A DNA stretch of 64,000 nt. Origin: Pseudomonas sp. QTF5. Its GTDB lineage: Bacteria > Pseudomonadota > Gammaproteobacteria > Pseudomonadales > Pseudomonadaceae. The translations under genes were made by a program, and so were the position numbers. This document shows, one piece after another, positions 1 through 11,967 of this stretch (positions are counted from its first letter, which is position 1; every line of letters begins with the position of its first letter). The stretch is from positions 1-64,000 of the forward strand of contig NZ_AZRW02000004.1 in NCBI RefSeq assembly GCF_000512695.2. Reading direction: 5' to 3'. Below the pieces are notes generated by a model that was not told the DNA's origin, did no database searches, and saw only the letters and a program-made list of their open reading frames with translations.

Positions 1-23
1 TCCCCCTTCGGTTTTTACCGGAC

Positions 24-165
24 ACTAGTGACGCTCTGCGTGGGAATGCAGCCCGTGACGCTCTGCGTCACATCGGTGTCTGGCTCGACAGCGGCGGTGT
101 GGCTGGAACGCGGAGCGTCCCTTGAGGCATTCCTACGCGGAGCGTGGGAACGATCACCGTGTAGA
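24..165. repeat. REP-like repeat, type C (GCTCTGCGTGGGAATGC family)
   Basis: The stretch holds several short inverted copies of a unit built on CGTTCCCACGC / GCGTGGGAACG and GACGCTCYGCGTC. The same unit reappears at 62178-62288 after the diguanylate cyclase. It can fold into several hairpins and lies in a gene-free stretch (1-251). The open frame across it is a by-product of the repeat, not a gene. Confidence 0.7.
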
Positions 166-197
166 GTTGGCGAAATCAGGATTGTCCGCTCAGCAGC

Positions 198-228
198 CCA
201 GCGGGAGCAAGCTCCCTCGCCACAGCAA
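198..228. repeat. Single REP arm, type B (GCGGGAGCAAGCTCCCTCGCC)
   Basis: This is one arm of the type B REP found complete at 49275-49420 and 55747-55874. Its partner arm is missing, and a degenerate piece (CCCCTCACCACA) follows. It sits just downstream of the EIIB-like gene that ends at 252 on the minus strand. Confidence 0.65.
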
Positions 229-251
229 GCCCCCTCACCACAAAACTCCGG

Positions 252-542
252 TTACGGCTGAAGTCCGGTGATCAGATGAACAACCCCATCCCCCAGCATC
301 ATCACCCCCGGCACCCCCGCCACCGTCAACGCCTGCCGATCCATTCGCGTCATGTCCCGCAATTCCACCCGCACCCGGGTCAGCGCCACTGGCTGTTGCG
401 ACTTGAGGTTATCCACACCACCCAGGGCGGCGACGACATTCGCGGTCAAACCGAAAACAGGCTGAGCCACCACTTTCGGCTCATCCACTACCAGGTCCGG
501 CGTCAATGCTTTCCAGAACGCCCGCTGCATTTTCTCGAACAT
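252..542 (-). CDS. Small PTS EIIB-like protein of the glucose family, lacking the active cysteine
   Basis: This 96-residue protein has the EIIB fold signature of the glucose/trehalose PTS family: a GGVDNL turn followed by LTRVRVEL and a C-terminal GDGVVHLITG strand. In active EIIB domains the segment reads C-(I/V)-T-R-(L/V)-R; TreP in this window has HCVTRLRLAL. Here the cysteine position is Ala (codon GCG, near residue 53), so this protein should not accept phosphate. Its ATG lies two bases after the stop of the EIIA-HPr-EI gene, which suggests translational coupling and a shared role. What it does without the cysteine is unknown; a regulatory or scaffolding role in the PTS is only inference. 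Confidence 0.85.
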   Translation of the reverse strand: MFEKMQRAFWKALTPDLVVDEPKVVAQPVFGLTANVVAALGGVDNLKSQQPVALTRVRVELRDMTRMDRQALTVAGVPGVMMLGDGVVHLITGLQP

Positions 543-544
543 GC

Positions 545-3079
545 TCAGTTCTCCAGAATCAATGAAGTATCGACCGTCGCCTCACGGTGCAGCCGCAGTG
601 CCTCGCGCACTTGCTCGGCACTTTCCAGCCCCAGCACCTGCTGGGCGATGGCTTGGCAGTCCAGCAGATCCACTTCGCGAACTGCCGCTTTGATCGCTGG
701 AATCAACGGCACGCTCACCGACAGTTCATCCACCCCAAGCCCCAGCAACAGCGGCACCGCCAGTTTTTCCGAAGCCATGGCGCCGCACACACCGACCCAT
801 TTGCCATGGGCATGGGCGGCTTTCACGGTATTGGCGATCAAACGCAGCACCGCCGGATGAAAACTGTCGGCCTGACTGGCCAGCCGTGGGTGATCGCGGT
901 CCATGGCCAGGGTGTACTGGGTCAGGTCGTTGGTGCCAATGGAGAAGAAATCCACCTCGGGCGTAAACAGATCAGCCATCAGTGCCGCCGCCGGCACTTC
1001 GATCATGATCCCCAGCTTCGGTAGTTCGGTAAGCCCTAATGCCAGCGCCTCTTCTTCAAGCAGCTGACGGGCCTGCCGCAACTCCGACAGCTGCGCGACC
1101 ATCGGCAGCATGATGTGCAGGCGAGCCAGCCCGGCGCTGCTCAAAATCGCCTTGAACTGATGGCGCAACAGCTGCGGGCGCTCCAGGCACAAACGAATTC
1201 CGCGCATACCCAAAAACGGATTGGTTTCGCGCTCCATCGGCACATAGGCCAACGGTTTGTCACCGCCGACATCCAGGGTTCGCACCACCAGATTGCGCGC
1301 CGGCCCCAAGGTGCGGGCGATGGCGCTGTAGGTGGAGGCCTGCTCGTCATGGCTCGGTGCGTGGTTGCGATCCAGATAAAGAAACTCCGAACGCAACAGA
1401 CCGACGCCCTCGCCGCCCAGCGCCATGGCCTGTTCGGCTTCGGCCAGCGAAGCGATATTGGCGGTGATTTCAACGTGATGCCCATCGCGGGTACAGGCGG
1501 CCAGTCCTGCATTTTCCAGTTCGTATTGTTGGCGTTTCTTTTGTCGCTGACGATTGGCTTGCAACTGCTCAATGGCCGCCAGCTCGGGATCCAGCTGCAA
1601 CTCGCCCTTGTCAGCATCGAGCAACACCCGGGTGCCGTTGGCCAGTGCCAACACCTGAACCGGCAAGCCGCAGATCGCCGGCAAACCGAAGGCCCGCGCC
1701 AGAATCGCCACGTGGCTGGTGGCGCCACCGCCGACCGTGGCGAACCCCAGCACCTTGCGCGTGTCCAGGCCAGCCGTCTGGGAGGGCGTCAGTTGCTCGG
1801 CAATCAAAATCGCCCCGTCCGGCAACTCCATCGCACGATCTTCTACGCCGAGAATCAGCTTGAGCACCCGTTGACCAACGTCGGCCAAATCCGCCGCCCG
1901 TTCGGCCAGCAAGGCATTGCCCAGGCTTTTGAACAAGGCTGCCGTCGACTCGGTGGCCGCACGCCAGGCGAAACCGGCGCTTTTGCCTGCATCGATCAGT
2001 GCCAGGGCCTGATCCAGCAGGCCTGGGTCTTCGAGCAGTTCCTGATGCGCCTTGAAGATGTCTGCCTGGGCGTCACCCGTGGCCTTGTCTCGCAACTGCT
2101 GCAAGGCCAGAACCGCCGCCACCAACGCCAGGGACAGGTACTCGCGCTCAACCTGAGGACTAACGCCTGACTCGCTCACCTCGAGAGTCTGCTCGGCAAT
2201 CTGCACCACTTGGCCAAACGCCGCCCCCGGCGAAGCACAGACGCCGCGCAGCACCTTCAGCGATGAGGCTTCAGCGGCAACCGTCTCAACCTCTGCCATC
2301 ACCGTCACGGTTTCCCCGCAACCGGCAGCCAGCAACTCGGCCAGCGTCTTGATCGCCATTTCGGCATCCGCGCCCGCCGCGCTGACCTGCAGGATGTCAC
2401 CATGGGCGGTTTGCAAAGCCATGATCGCCACCAGGGATTTGGCATTCGCGCTGTCCTGCTGTTTATGCAGGCAAATGCTCGCCGAAAAGCCTTTCGCCGC
2501 CTGGGCAAACACTGCCGCAGGGCGCGCGTGCAAGCCGTTGGCATTGGGCAACGTCACCGGTTTGGAGAACAGCGCTTCACCCTCCTCCGGCATCGGCTCA
2601 GCGGCCACCACTTCGGATGGATTCAAACTCAGCAGCGGCTGACCGCTTTCCACCCCACCTGTTTCGGGCGTCAGCCAGGTGAACGGCTCACCGCTGACCA
2701 CCAGCATCAAAGTCAACAAACTGCGGGCGTTCAAGGCAATGTAATCGGCATCGAACTCGATCAGCGCCTGCCCCACTGCTACCCGCTGACCTTCCTCCAC
2801 CAACCGGGTGAAACCTTTTCCAGCCAGATTCACGGTGTCGAGGCCGATGTGCATCAGCACCTGCACGCCATTGTCGTCGGTGATGCTGACGGCATGCCCA
2901 CTGACCTGCACATTGCTGATCACCCCGGCCAGCGGTGCGCACAAGGTTTGCGAAGTCGGATCGATGCACAGACCGTCGCCGATCACGCGACTGGAAAACA
3001 CCTGATCGGGCACTTGGTCCAGCGGCATCAGCACGCCGGACAAGGGTGCCAGCAGTTGCAATTGTTGGGGTGTGGCCAT
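545..3079 (-). CDS. EIIA-HPr-Enzyme I fusion (PEP-protein phosphotransferase)
   Basis: This 844-residue protein joins three PTS parts. EIIA(Glc) spans about 1-165, with the phospho-His in VLMHIGLDTV near residue 77. HPr spans about 173-262, with NANGLHARPA and His about 184. Enzyme I spans about 275-844, with GGGATSHVAILAR and His about 456, the PEP-site GTNDLTQYTL, and VGVCGAMAS carrying the catalytic Cys. It would pass phosphate from PEP to the EIIB domain of TreP. The ATG at 3079 is preferred because AGGTGA lies just upstream and EIIA homology begins there. A longer open frame to 3193 runs into a repeat and is not used. It lies downstream of the sugar porin and upstream of the Cys-less EIIB. 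Confidence 0.93.
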   Translation of the reverse strand: MATPQQLQLLAPLSGVLMPLDQVPDQVFSSRVIGDGLCIDPTSQTLCAPLAGVISNVQVSGHAVSITDDNGVQVLMHIGLDTVNLAGKGFTRLVEEGQRVAVGQALIEFDADYIALNARSLLTLMLVVSGEPFTWLTPETGGVESGQPLLSLNPSEVVAAEPMPEEGEALFSKPVTLPNANGLHARPAAVFAQAAKGFSASICLHKQQDSANAKSLVAIMALQTAHGDILQVSAAGADAEMAIKTLAELLAAGCGETVTVMAEVETVAAEASSLKVLRGVCASPGAAFGQVVQIAEQTLEVSESGVSPQVEREYLSLALVAAVLALQQLRDKATGDAQADIFKAHQELLEDPGLLDQALALIDAGKSAGFAWRAATESTAALFKSLGNALLAERAADLADVGQRVLKLILGVEDRAMELPDGAILIAEQLTPSQTAGLDTRKVLGFATVGGGATSHVAILARAFGLPAICGLPVQVLALANGTRVLLDADKGELQLDPELAAIEQLQANRQRQKKRQQYELENAGLAACTRDGHHVEITANIASLAEAEQAMALGGEGVGLLRSEFLYLDRNHAPSHDEQASTYSAIARTLGPARNLVVRTLDVGGDKPLAYVPMERETNPFLGMRGIRLCLERPQLLRHQFKAILSSAGLARLHIMLPMVAQLSELRQARQLLEEEALALGLTELPKLGIMIEVPAAALMADLFTPEVDFFSIGTNDLTQYTLAMDRDHPRLASQADSFHPAVLRLIANTVKAAHAHGKWVGVCGAMASEKLAVPLLLGLGVDELSVSVPLIPAIKAAVREVDLLDCQAIAQQVLGLESAEQVREALRLHREATVDTSLILEN

Positions 3080-3133
3080 GACGTCACCTGCTGTTTTGTT
3101 CTTTAAAAGACGCTTGCGATCTCGCGGTACCTG

Positions 3134-3225
3134 GTAGGAGCTGCCGAAGGCTGCGATCTTTTGATCTTCCGCTTGAGATTCAAGTGAGCCCAAGAGAAAA
3201 GATCGCAGCCTTCGGCAGCTCCTAC
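3134..3225. repeat. Long inverted repeat, type D (GTAGGAGCTGCCGAAGGCTG family)
   Basis: Two perfect 29-bp arms, 3134-3162 and 3197-3225, are separated by 34 bp. They form a strong hairpin between the porin gene and the PTS fusion gene. A single degenerate arm of the same type is present at 55938-55971. It could act as a terminator or a processing site in the minus-strand transcript. Confidence 0.9.
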
Positions 3226-3240
3226 GGGGCTATGCGGCGT

Positions 3241-6209
<2,969 letters not shown>

Positions 6210-6254
6210 GGCGGGATTCCTTCAATAAATTAGTGCGGTGACTGTTCTGGCCCC

Positions 6255-6317
6255 TTCGCGAGCAAGCCCGCTCCCACATTGGAATGCGGTCAACTGCGGG
6301 AGCGGGCTTGCTCGCGA
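6255..6317. repeat. REPIN, type A
   Basis: Two inverted arms of the unit TTCGCGAGCAAGCCCGCTCC and its complement face each other across about 16 bp, in the treC-treP gap. This is the commonest REP family of the window. Confidence 0.9.
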
Positions 6318-6323
6318 ATGCGA

Positions 6324-7766
6324 TCAGGCGACCCGATACCCGGGCCGGACAATCTTCATGCTCAAGCCGCAGGTCAGAACAAACGGCACGACCATGGCAA
6401 TCACCATCCCGACCACGAACATGGGAATGAACTGCGGAATGATCGAGATAAAACCGGGCAAGCCGCCGACGCCGATCGCCGAGGCCTGGACCTTGTTCAG
6501 CGACAGGAAGATGCAGCCCAGCGCCGAGCCGATCAGAGCCGCATAGAACGGAAATTTGTAGCGCAGGTTGACCCCGAACATGGCCGGTTCGGTGATGCCG
6601 AAGTAGGCAGAAATCGCCGAGGTCGAGGCCATGCTTTTGTCCCGCACACTGCGGGTCATGTAGAACACCGCCAGTGCCGCGCTGCCTTGGGCGAGGTTGG
6701 ACATGACGATCATCGGCCAGATGAAGGTGCCGCCCTGAGTGGAGATCAGTTGCAGGTCGACCGCGAGAAACATGTGGTGCATGCCGGTGATCACCAGCGG
6801 TGCGTAGAGCAGGCCGAAAATTGCGCCGCCGACCATGGGCGCCAGGTCGAACAGGGTAACCACGCCTTCGGTAATGAGAATCCCCAGATGGCGGGTCACC
6901 GGACCAATCACCGCCAGCGCCAGCACACCGGTGACGACGATCGTGGTGATCGGTACCACCAGCAATTGCACCGCGTTAGGCACTCGCGCCCGCAGCCACT
7001 TTTCGATGACGCTCATCACATAGGCCGCCATCAGGATCGGCAGGATTTGCCCTTGATAACCGACCTTCTCGATCTGAAACATACCGAGGATGTCGAAGTA
7101 CGGCAGGCTCTGCCCCTCCAGCCCAGCCACCGCTTTGCCGTAGTTCCAGGCGTTGAGCAGATCTGGGTGCACCAGCATCAGGCCCAGCACGATGCCGAGG
7201 ATTTCGCTGCCGCCAAAGCGCTTGGCCGCCGACCAGCCCACCAATGCCGGAAGGAACACGAACGAGGTGTTGGCCATCAGGTTGATCAGGCTCCAGAGCC
7301 CGTCAAGCTTGGGGTAGGCATCCAGCAGGGTCTTACCCTCGATGAACATGCCCTTGGCGCCGATCAGGTTGTTGATGCCCATCAGCAGGCCGGCAATGAT
7401 CAGCGCCGGGAGGATCGGCATGAACACGTCGGAAAATACCCGCACCAATCGCTGCATCGGGTTGATCTTGTCGGCGCTTTTCTGTTTGACGTCGGCAATG
7501 GTCGAGGCTGCGAGACCGGTTTGCCGGCGTAACTCGGCGTAGACCTTTTCCACTTCGCCGGGGCCGATCACCACCTGGAACAGGCCACCGGTAAAGAACG
7601 AACCTTTGACCAGATCGATCTGGTTCAGCGTGGCGCTGTTAACCAGCTTGGGGTCCTTGAGGGCCAGGCGCAGCCGTGTGACGCAATGCGCGGCCTGCTC
7701 GAGGTTGTCGCTGCCACCGAGGCTGTACAGCAACTCAGTGACGATGTTCGGATAGTCGTGGCTCAT
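6324..7766 (-). CDS. treP: Trehalose-specific PTS permease, EIIBC
   Basis: This 480-residue inner-membrane protein has an N-terminal EIIB domain (residues 1 to about 85) with the phosphorylatable Cys in HCVTRLRLALKD, then a linker and an EIIC domain of about ten membrane segments. The EIIC part contains the GITEPAMFGVNL motif and ends near the C-terminus. It would import trehalose as trehalose-6-phosphate using phosphate from the EIIA-HPr-EI fusion. The ATG at 7766 follows GGAAGAA at good spacing; the 13-residue longer frame has no homology. It is divergent from treR, with operator palindromes between them. Confidence 0.93.
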   Translation of the reverse strand: MSHDYPNIVTELLYSLGGSDNLEQAAHCVTRLRLALKDPKLVNSATLNQIDLVKGSFFTGGLFQVVIGPGEVEKVYAELRRQTGLAASTIADVKQKSADKINPMQRLVRVFSDVFMPILPALIIAGLLMGINNLIGAKGMFIEGKTLLDAYPKLDGLWSLINLMANTSFVFLPALVGWSAAKRFGGSEILGIVLGLMLVHPDLLNAWNYGKAVAGLEGQSLPYFDILGMFQIEKVGYQGQILPILMAAYVMSVIEKWLRARVPNAVQLLVVPITTIVVTGVLALAVIGPVTRHLGILITEGVVTLFDLAPMVGGAIFGLLYAPLVITGMHHMFLAVDLQLISTQGGTFIWPMIVMSNLAQGSAALAVFYMTRSVRDKSMASTSAISAYFGITEPAMFGVNLRYKFPFYAALIGSALGCIFLSLNKVQASAIGVGGLPGFISIIPQFIPMFVVGMVIAMVVPFVLTCGLSMKIVRPGYRVA

Positions 7767-7815
7767 GCTTGTTCTTCCGCTGTAGTTTTTTGTTATTGGC
7801 AGCACGCCGAAGCGA

Positions 7816-7844
7816 AAAGTACTCGTCTGTACGAGTTAAAGCAA
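7816..7844 (-). promoter_or_regulatory. Probable sigma-70 promoter of treP
   Basis: On the minus strand TTGCTT (7844-7839) and TACTTT (7821-7816) are spaced by 17 bp. The spacer is filled by one of the two TreR-type palindromes, so repressor binding would block RNA polymerase directly. This was assigned by eye from the hexamers and their spacing. Confidence 0.6.
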
Positions 7845-7862
7845 TAACTCGTACAGACGAGT
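7821..7862. promoter_or_regulatory. Twin palindromic operator in the treP-treR gap
   Basis: Two 17-bp blocks, 7821-7837 and 7846-7862, are perfect inverted copies of each other, and each is itself a palindrome ACTCGT-N4-ACGAGT. This gives two full GntR-type dimer sites centred 25 bp apart, facing treP on one side and treR on the other. The core ACTCGT/ACGAGT fits the HutC/TreR class of GntR regulators in general. TreR as the ligand is inferred from position. Confidence 0.8.
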
Positions 7863-8003
7863 TTGATTTTGTTTACCCTGAACCCGACAGGCGGCGACAT
7901 TTCCTACCTCCGAAGTCACAGAAACCCAAAGCCGCATGGACAAACCCCTACCCTGCCCTTAAGGTTCAAAACCTTGAGCACAACGCGGCACAGAGCCATC
8001 CCC

Positions 8004-8708
8004 ATGAGTAAATACAACCAGATCTACAGCGATCTGCTTGCCAGCATCACGACCGAACGCCTGGAACGCGGCGCACGACTGCCTTCTGAAACCGAATTGA
8101 TGGACAGCTATCAGGCCAGTCGCGGCACTGTGCGCAAGGCCATCGAGCAATTGCAGGAGCGCGGTTTCGCCCAGAAAGTCCACGGCAAAGGCACTTTCGT
8201 ACTGTCGACCAACCCGATCGAATTTCAGCTCGGCGGCATCGTCAGCTTCCAGGAGACCTACCCGCGACTGGGCAACGACGTCAGCACTGAGGTGGTCGAG
8301 TTCACACAAATCCCCCTCGAAGGTCCGCTGCTCGAACACATCAAGGCTGCGGAAGGTAGCCTGATCACCCGGATCAAGCGCGTGCGGCGGATTGACGGCA
8401 AACGGGTGATCCTCGACATCAACCATTTCGTCAGCGACGTGATTCCCGGCCTGTCCCGCGACATCGCCGAGCACTCGATCTACGCCTTCATCGAACAGAC
8501 CCTGCAACTGCAAATCGCCTACGCCCAGCGCACCATCGAAGCAGTGCCCCGCAGCAAGGACGACCAGCAACACCTGGACCTCGACGGCCAGAGCCATGTG
8601 ATCGTGGTCAGTAACCAGACTTTCCTGCAGGACGGTCGACAATTCGAGTACACCGAGTCGCGACATACCCTGGACAAGTTCTATTTTTCGGATGTGGCCC
8701 GGCGCTGA
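8004..8708 (+). CDS. treR: Trehalose operon repressor, GntR family
   Basis: This 234-residue regulator has an N-terminal winged helix (residues 1-70: SKYNQIYSDLLASI, LPSETELMDSYQASRGTVRKAI, GKGTFVLS). It is followed by a UTRA ligand-binding domain of the HutC subfamily. It probably represses treP and its own gene and is released by trehalose-6-phosphate, as is known for Bacillus-type TreR. The ATG at 8004 begins the family homology; the frame upstream to 7863 covers the operator and is not used. The leader from the operators to the start is about 140 bases. Confidence 0.9.
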   Translation: MSKYNQIYSDLLASITTERLERGARLPSETELMDSYQASRGTVRKAIEQLQERGFAQKVHGKGTFVLSTNPIEFQLGGIVSFQETYPRLGNDVSTEVVEFTQIPLEGPLLEHIKAAEGSLITRIKRVRRIDGKRVILDINHFVSDVIPGLSRDIAEHSIYAFIEQTLQLQIAYAQRTIEAVPRSKDDQQHLDLDGQSHVIVVSNQTFLQDGRQFEYTESRHTLDKFYFSDVARR

Positions 8709-8807
8709 CACTACACGGTACTGAATCGACAATGGGCATAACTATGTAGTGCACATTCCTTGAGCGAACGGGTCATCCTCGATGCCCATTTCTCAAGGAT
8801 AGAGAGC

Positions 8808-11800
8808 ATGAACCCGAGTGAAACCCGTCCACTGCCCAATGCCGCCGACAAGGCAGCGCTCAAGGCCATCGCCACCACGGTGATCCAGACGTGCCCCGGC
8901 CTGCAAGACACGGCCCACGAAGTTGCCAGCGACCTGTTGAAAAAATACGGCATCGTCGGCCTCGATCCGGATCGGGTGTACTTTCACCGATTCCAGGCCG
9001 CCCAGAGTAATTCGAAAACCTTCACCGGCTGGGAGCATGTCAATGAACCTGCCTCGACGCCCCTGAGCTTGACGCAACTGGTCATTCAGCGCTTTCGCGC
9101 TACCGACCAAGACAACGCCGATCTACTGGACCTCTATGGTGGCTTTTACACGGCAGGCCCGGAGGCCGGGGACTTCGATGAGAAAAACGAAGTGCGGCTG
9201 CACGGCAACGAAGTCCTGAAAGATTTCTGGAACATTAACTTCAGTGATCTGTACACCGCTCGGTTGACCACCTTTTGGGAACGCTCGGCCAGCGACTTCC
9301 GAACTCTGACCAAGTGCAACTTCCTGATCAACGCCGTGCAGGCACGGGACAAGCGCCAGTTGAGCGACGACGATTTCAATCTCGTGGTAAACGCCGTCAT
9401 GGGGCCGATCACCTGGCCGATCAGCCTGCAACAGCTGCAAACGGAACACCCTGATACACAAGGGCGCGTCCGCACCCTGGACGTCGATGGCTACGTCGCC
9501 ACCAATACTCTGCGGATCGTCGCCCCCAAAGGCCGGCAGATCGTTTACCTGCCCGGTGAAACCAATGCCTTCCAGGTGCTGGAAACCGCCACGGACATGC
9601 ACTTCTGGATGTTTCAAAGGATGAACACAGAGGATGCACGCCAGGCTTTCATGACTCACTTCGCCCTCGCTGACAGGCAGAAGATCGCCGAGAACATCAC
9701 CGATATCATGAATCGGCTGGTCAAGACCTGGGGCAAGTACGACCATCACATGATCAACCAGAAAAACCAGATCATTCAGGGTGATGCATTTAGTTGGTTG
9801 CGCGATTCCACCAAAGAGGCAATGTTCGCCGAGGCCGAACTGGCGCTGACATCCAATGGCGATCTGCGCAAAAAACTCTGGATCGGATACCTCAGCGCCG
9901 GCTTGAAAGTTTTCGGTCCGATGGCCGTCGTCGGCTGGCCAATCGCACTGCCCGTGGTCGGCGCCAGCATTGCCAACATGGGCTTGAACATCGATCAGGC
10001 AGTCAATGCCAAAACTGCCGACGAGCGCAAGGCCGGCATTCTTGGCGCCGTGCTGAGTGGTATTGATTTGCTGTTCAACCTGCTCGTCCTGAAAGGCCCC
10101 GGCACGCTGCCAGAAATCGGCCCCGAAGTCGATGCCGCCGAAGCGACGGAAATGACCGATCTGATTGAATCGACGCAACCGGTCAAAGGGACCGGCCCGG
10201 CGACCGACCTCGAGGTCACGGCACCACGCACTACTCCGTCAAGCGCGAAGGTGCCACAGTCCGGGCTCGCGGATACCGAAGCGCTTGCCGGTGAACTGAC
10301 TGATGACGTACTCGTCCCTGCCCTGCCAATGGCTGCACAAGGCCCCACGGTGCCGGACAACTGGCAAGCCAACGAATTGCTCGAAGGACTCACGCCTGTC
10401 AGCGAGCCCGGAAACTACCAAGGCATCTACCGCCTAGACTCCGAACCTTCCACTGCCATCATGATGAACGACGCTGCGTACTACGTGCGCTTCGAGGGCG
10501 ACATCAACGGTGAAGGGCACTGGATGATCATCAATCCCGAGTTTCCCAACAGATTCCCGGGATCGATTCCCGTACGCCTGAACGCGGAGGGTAACTGGGG
10601 AACGATGCCGCGAAGCGGCCTCAAGGGTGGCGGCAAGACTCCAGGCCTTGCGGGTACAAGCGCACAGTCACCCGTTCGGCTACCCGACTCGCCTTATGAA
10701 GTCCCACAGCATTTGAGAGCCGAGCTGGAAGTCGGCGCCGATGGGCATGAACCTTATGCACTCCGTGATGAATACGACAGCCTCAAAGAGTTCGACCCCC
10801 ACCGAGAATTCAAAGCCATCAGAAAACGCCTTTACCAGGATGCCGTACGTTTTTACGAAAATCCCGACCTCCCACCACGACCACCCATTCCACAACTCGC
10901 TCAGAACGCCACGGCAGAAGAGATTATCGACGCAACGCTGGAGCACGCCCGAGGACTGGTCATCGGAGAGAGTCATAGCGATATCGGCAGCAAACAATTC
11001 CTGATCGACAACATGGAACTGCTGGCCCGCAAAAAGGTGAAAACGCTCTACATGGAGCATCTGCTGACCGATTTCCACCAAGCAGATCTAGACACTTTTG
11101 CCGAGACACACGTGATGTCCATCAAGCTGGAAAAGTACCTTAGAGGTCTCGACATCGGGCAGATGACCGACCCGCTTGGCCGCTACACGTTTCTCGAACT
11201 GGTCAAGGAGGCCGGCAAGCACAGGATTCGGGTTCAGGCGATCGATTCCATGGCGAGCTACCGGGTCGAAGGCATGACCTTCCTTGGCCCGCAAGGGCGC
11301 GTTATCGACGAAACGGTGCGGCAGAAAATGATGAATTACTTTGCCAGAACCATCATTCGTACCGATCAAGCCATGCGCGGTGCTCACAAGTGGGTGGCGT
11401 TAATGGGCAACACACATTCCAATACGTATGAAGGCCTCGCCGGTATCAGTGAGCTTGAGGAAGGCATCGGGATTCGTGTCGAGGATGTTGCCGAAGGCAC
11501 CGAAACCGGTGTCGATATCGACCCCGGAAGACGTCTTCCCCTCAAGAATATGCCGCACAGCCCCACTGCCGTGGTCAAAGGCGACTTGCGACTGCGAGTA
11601 GAAGTGCCGTGGGGGACGCAAAACCTGCAGGAAATCGAGGCGTTATTACCGCGTGCCGGCATGTACACCTTGAAGCAGGAACCGGGTGCTACATACGTGA
11701 TGCATCGCAGCCGCGCTAAAGAGCTGGTACGCACTGTCATCCAGGAAGATGGAGATCGTTACTACATCGAACGTCCGCAATGGGCCTCGGTGAGCGGAAA

Positions 11801-11882
11801 ACGCTTTGGCAGTATCAGGCAGCTGTTGCAGGCGCTGGACAACATGGGCATGGCATTGGCGGGTTGGTCGAAGCCGCTGTAA
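8808..11882 (+). CDS. Large toxin-like protein with Tiki/ChaN-like C-terminal domain
   Basis: This 1024-residue protein is preceded by AAGGA eight bases before the ATG. Residues 1 to about 330 are charged and helical, like the dermonecrotic-toxin N-terminal region of Pseudomonas proteins. About 352-430 holds two hydrophobic segments rich in Gly/Ala/Leu. About 440-510 is a Thr/Pro/Glu linker. About 545-620 is a GIYR...VRFEG...PVRLNAEG module seen in such toxins. About 700-910 shows VIGESHSD, YMEHLL and LMGNTHS, the metal-ligand pattern of the Tiki/ChaN/EreA superfamily, to which the C2 domain of Pasteurella toxin has been assigned. No signal peptide, immunity gene or secretion gene is visible. 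The toxin role is inference from family resemblance. Confidence 0.7.
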   Translation: MNPSETRPLPNAADKAALKAIATTVIQTCPGLQDTAHEVASDLLKKYGIVGLDPDRVYFHRFQAAQSNSKTFTGWEHVNEPASTPLSLTQLVIQRFRATDQDNADLLDLYGGFYTAGPEAGDFDEKNEVRLHGNEVLKDFWNINFSDLYTARLTTFWERSASDFRTLTKCNFLINAVQARDKRQLSDDDFNLVVNAVMGPITWPISLQQLQTEHPDTQGRVRTLDVDGYVATNTLRIVAPKGRQIVYLPGETNAFQVLETATDMHFWMFQRMNTEDARQAFMTHFALADRQKIAENITDIMNRLVKTWGKYDHHMINQKNQIIQGDAFSWLRDSTKEAMFAEAELALTSNGDLRKKLWIGYLSAGLKVFGPMAVVGWPIALPVVGASIANMGLNIDQAVNAKTADERKAGILGAVLSGIDLLFNLLVLKGPGTLPEIGPEVDAAEATEMTDLIESTQPVKGTGPATDLEVTAPRTTPSSAKVPQSGLADTEALAGELTDDVLVPALPMAAQGPTVPDNWQANELLEGLTPVSEPGNYQGIYRLDSEPSTAIMMNDAAYYVRFEGDINGEGHWMIINPEFPNRFPGSIPVRLNAEGNWGTMPRSGLKGGGKTPGLAGTSAQSPVRLPDSPYEVPQHLRAELEVGADGHEPYALRDEYDSLKEFDPHREFKAIRKRLYQDAVRFYENPDLPPRPPIPQLAQNATAEEIIDATLEHARGLVIGESHSDIGSKQFLIDNMELLARKKVKTLYMEHLLTDFHQADLDTFAETHVMSIKLEKYLRGLDIGQMTDPLGRYTFLELVKEAGKHRIRVQAIDSMASYRVEGMTFLGPQGRVIDETVRQKMMNYFARTIIRTDQAMRGAHKWVALMGNTHSNTYEGLAGISELEEGIGIRVEDVAEGTETGVDIDPGRRLPLKNMPHSPTAVVKGDLRLRVEVPWGTQNLQEIEALLPRAGMYTLKQEPGATYVMHRSRAKELVRTVIQEDGDRYYIERPQWASVSGKRFGSIRQLLQALDNMGMALAGWSKPL

Positions 11883-11896
11883 TCGGCAAACGAAAA

Positions 11897-11932
11897 AGCC
11901 GTGTGAAATCGAGTTTCACACGGCTTGTTTTT
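11897..11932. terminator. Bidirectional terminator between the toxin-like gene and guaA
   Basis: A 12-bp perfect stem, AGCCGTGTGAAA with its complement, has a 5-base loop, five A before it and T-rich sequence after it. It can stop plus-strand transcripts of the toxin-like gene and minus-strand transcripts of guaBA, which converge here. Confidence 0.9.
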
Positions 11933-11967
11933 ACTGCTGCGTTCAAGCCATCACGGCCTGCGCGGGA

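Noticed and set aside
28..261. Open frame of 77 codons at the left end
   Set aside because: It is made entirely of type B and C REP sequence and has no homology.
8709..8751. Inverted pair CACTACA/TGTAGTG after treR
   Set aside because: Arms are seven bases with a 29-base gap and no T-run, so neither terminator nor operator is well supported.
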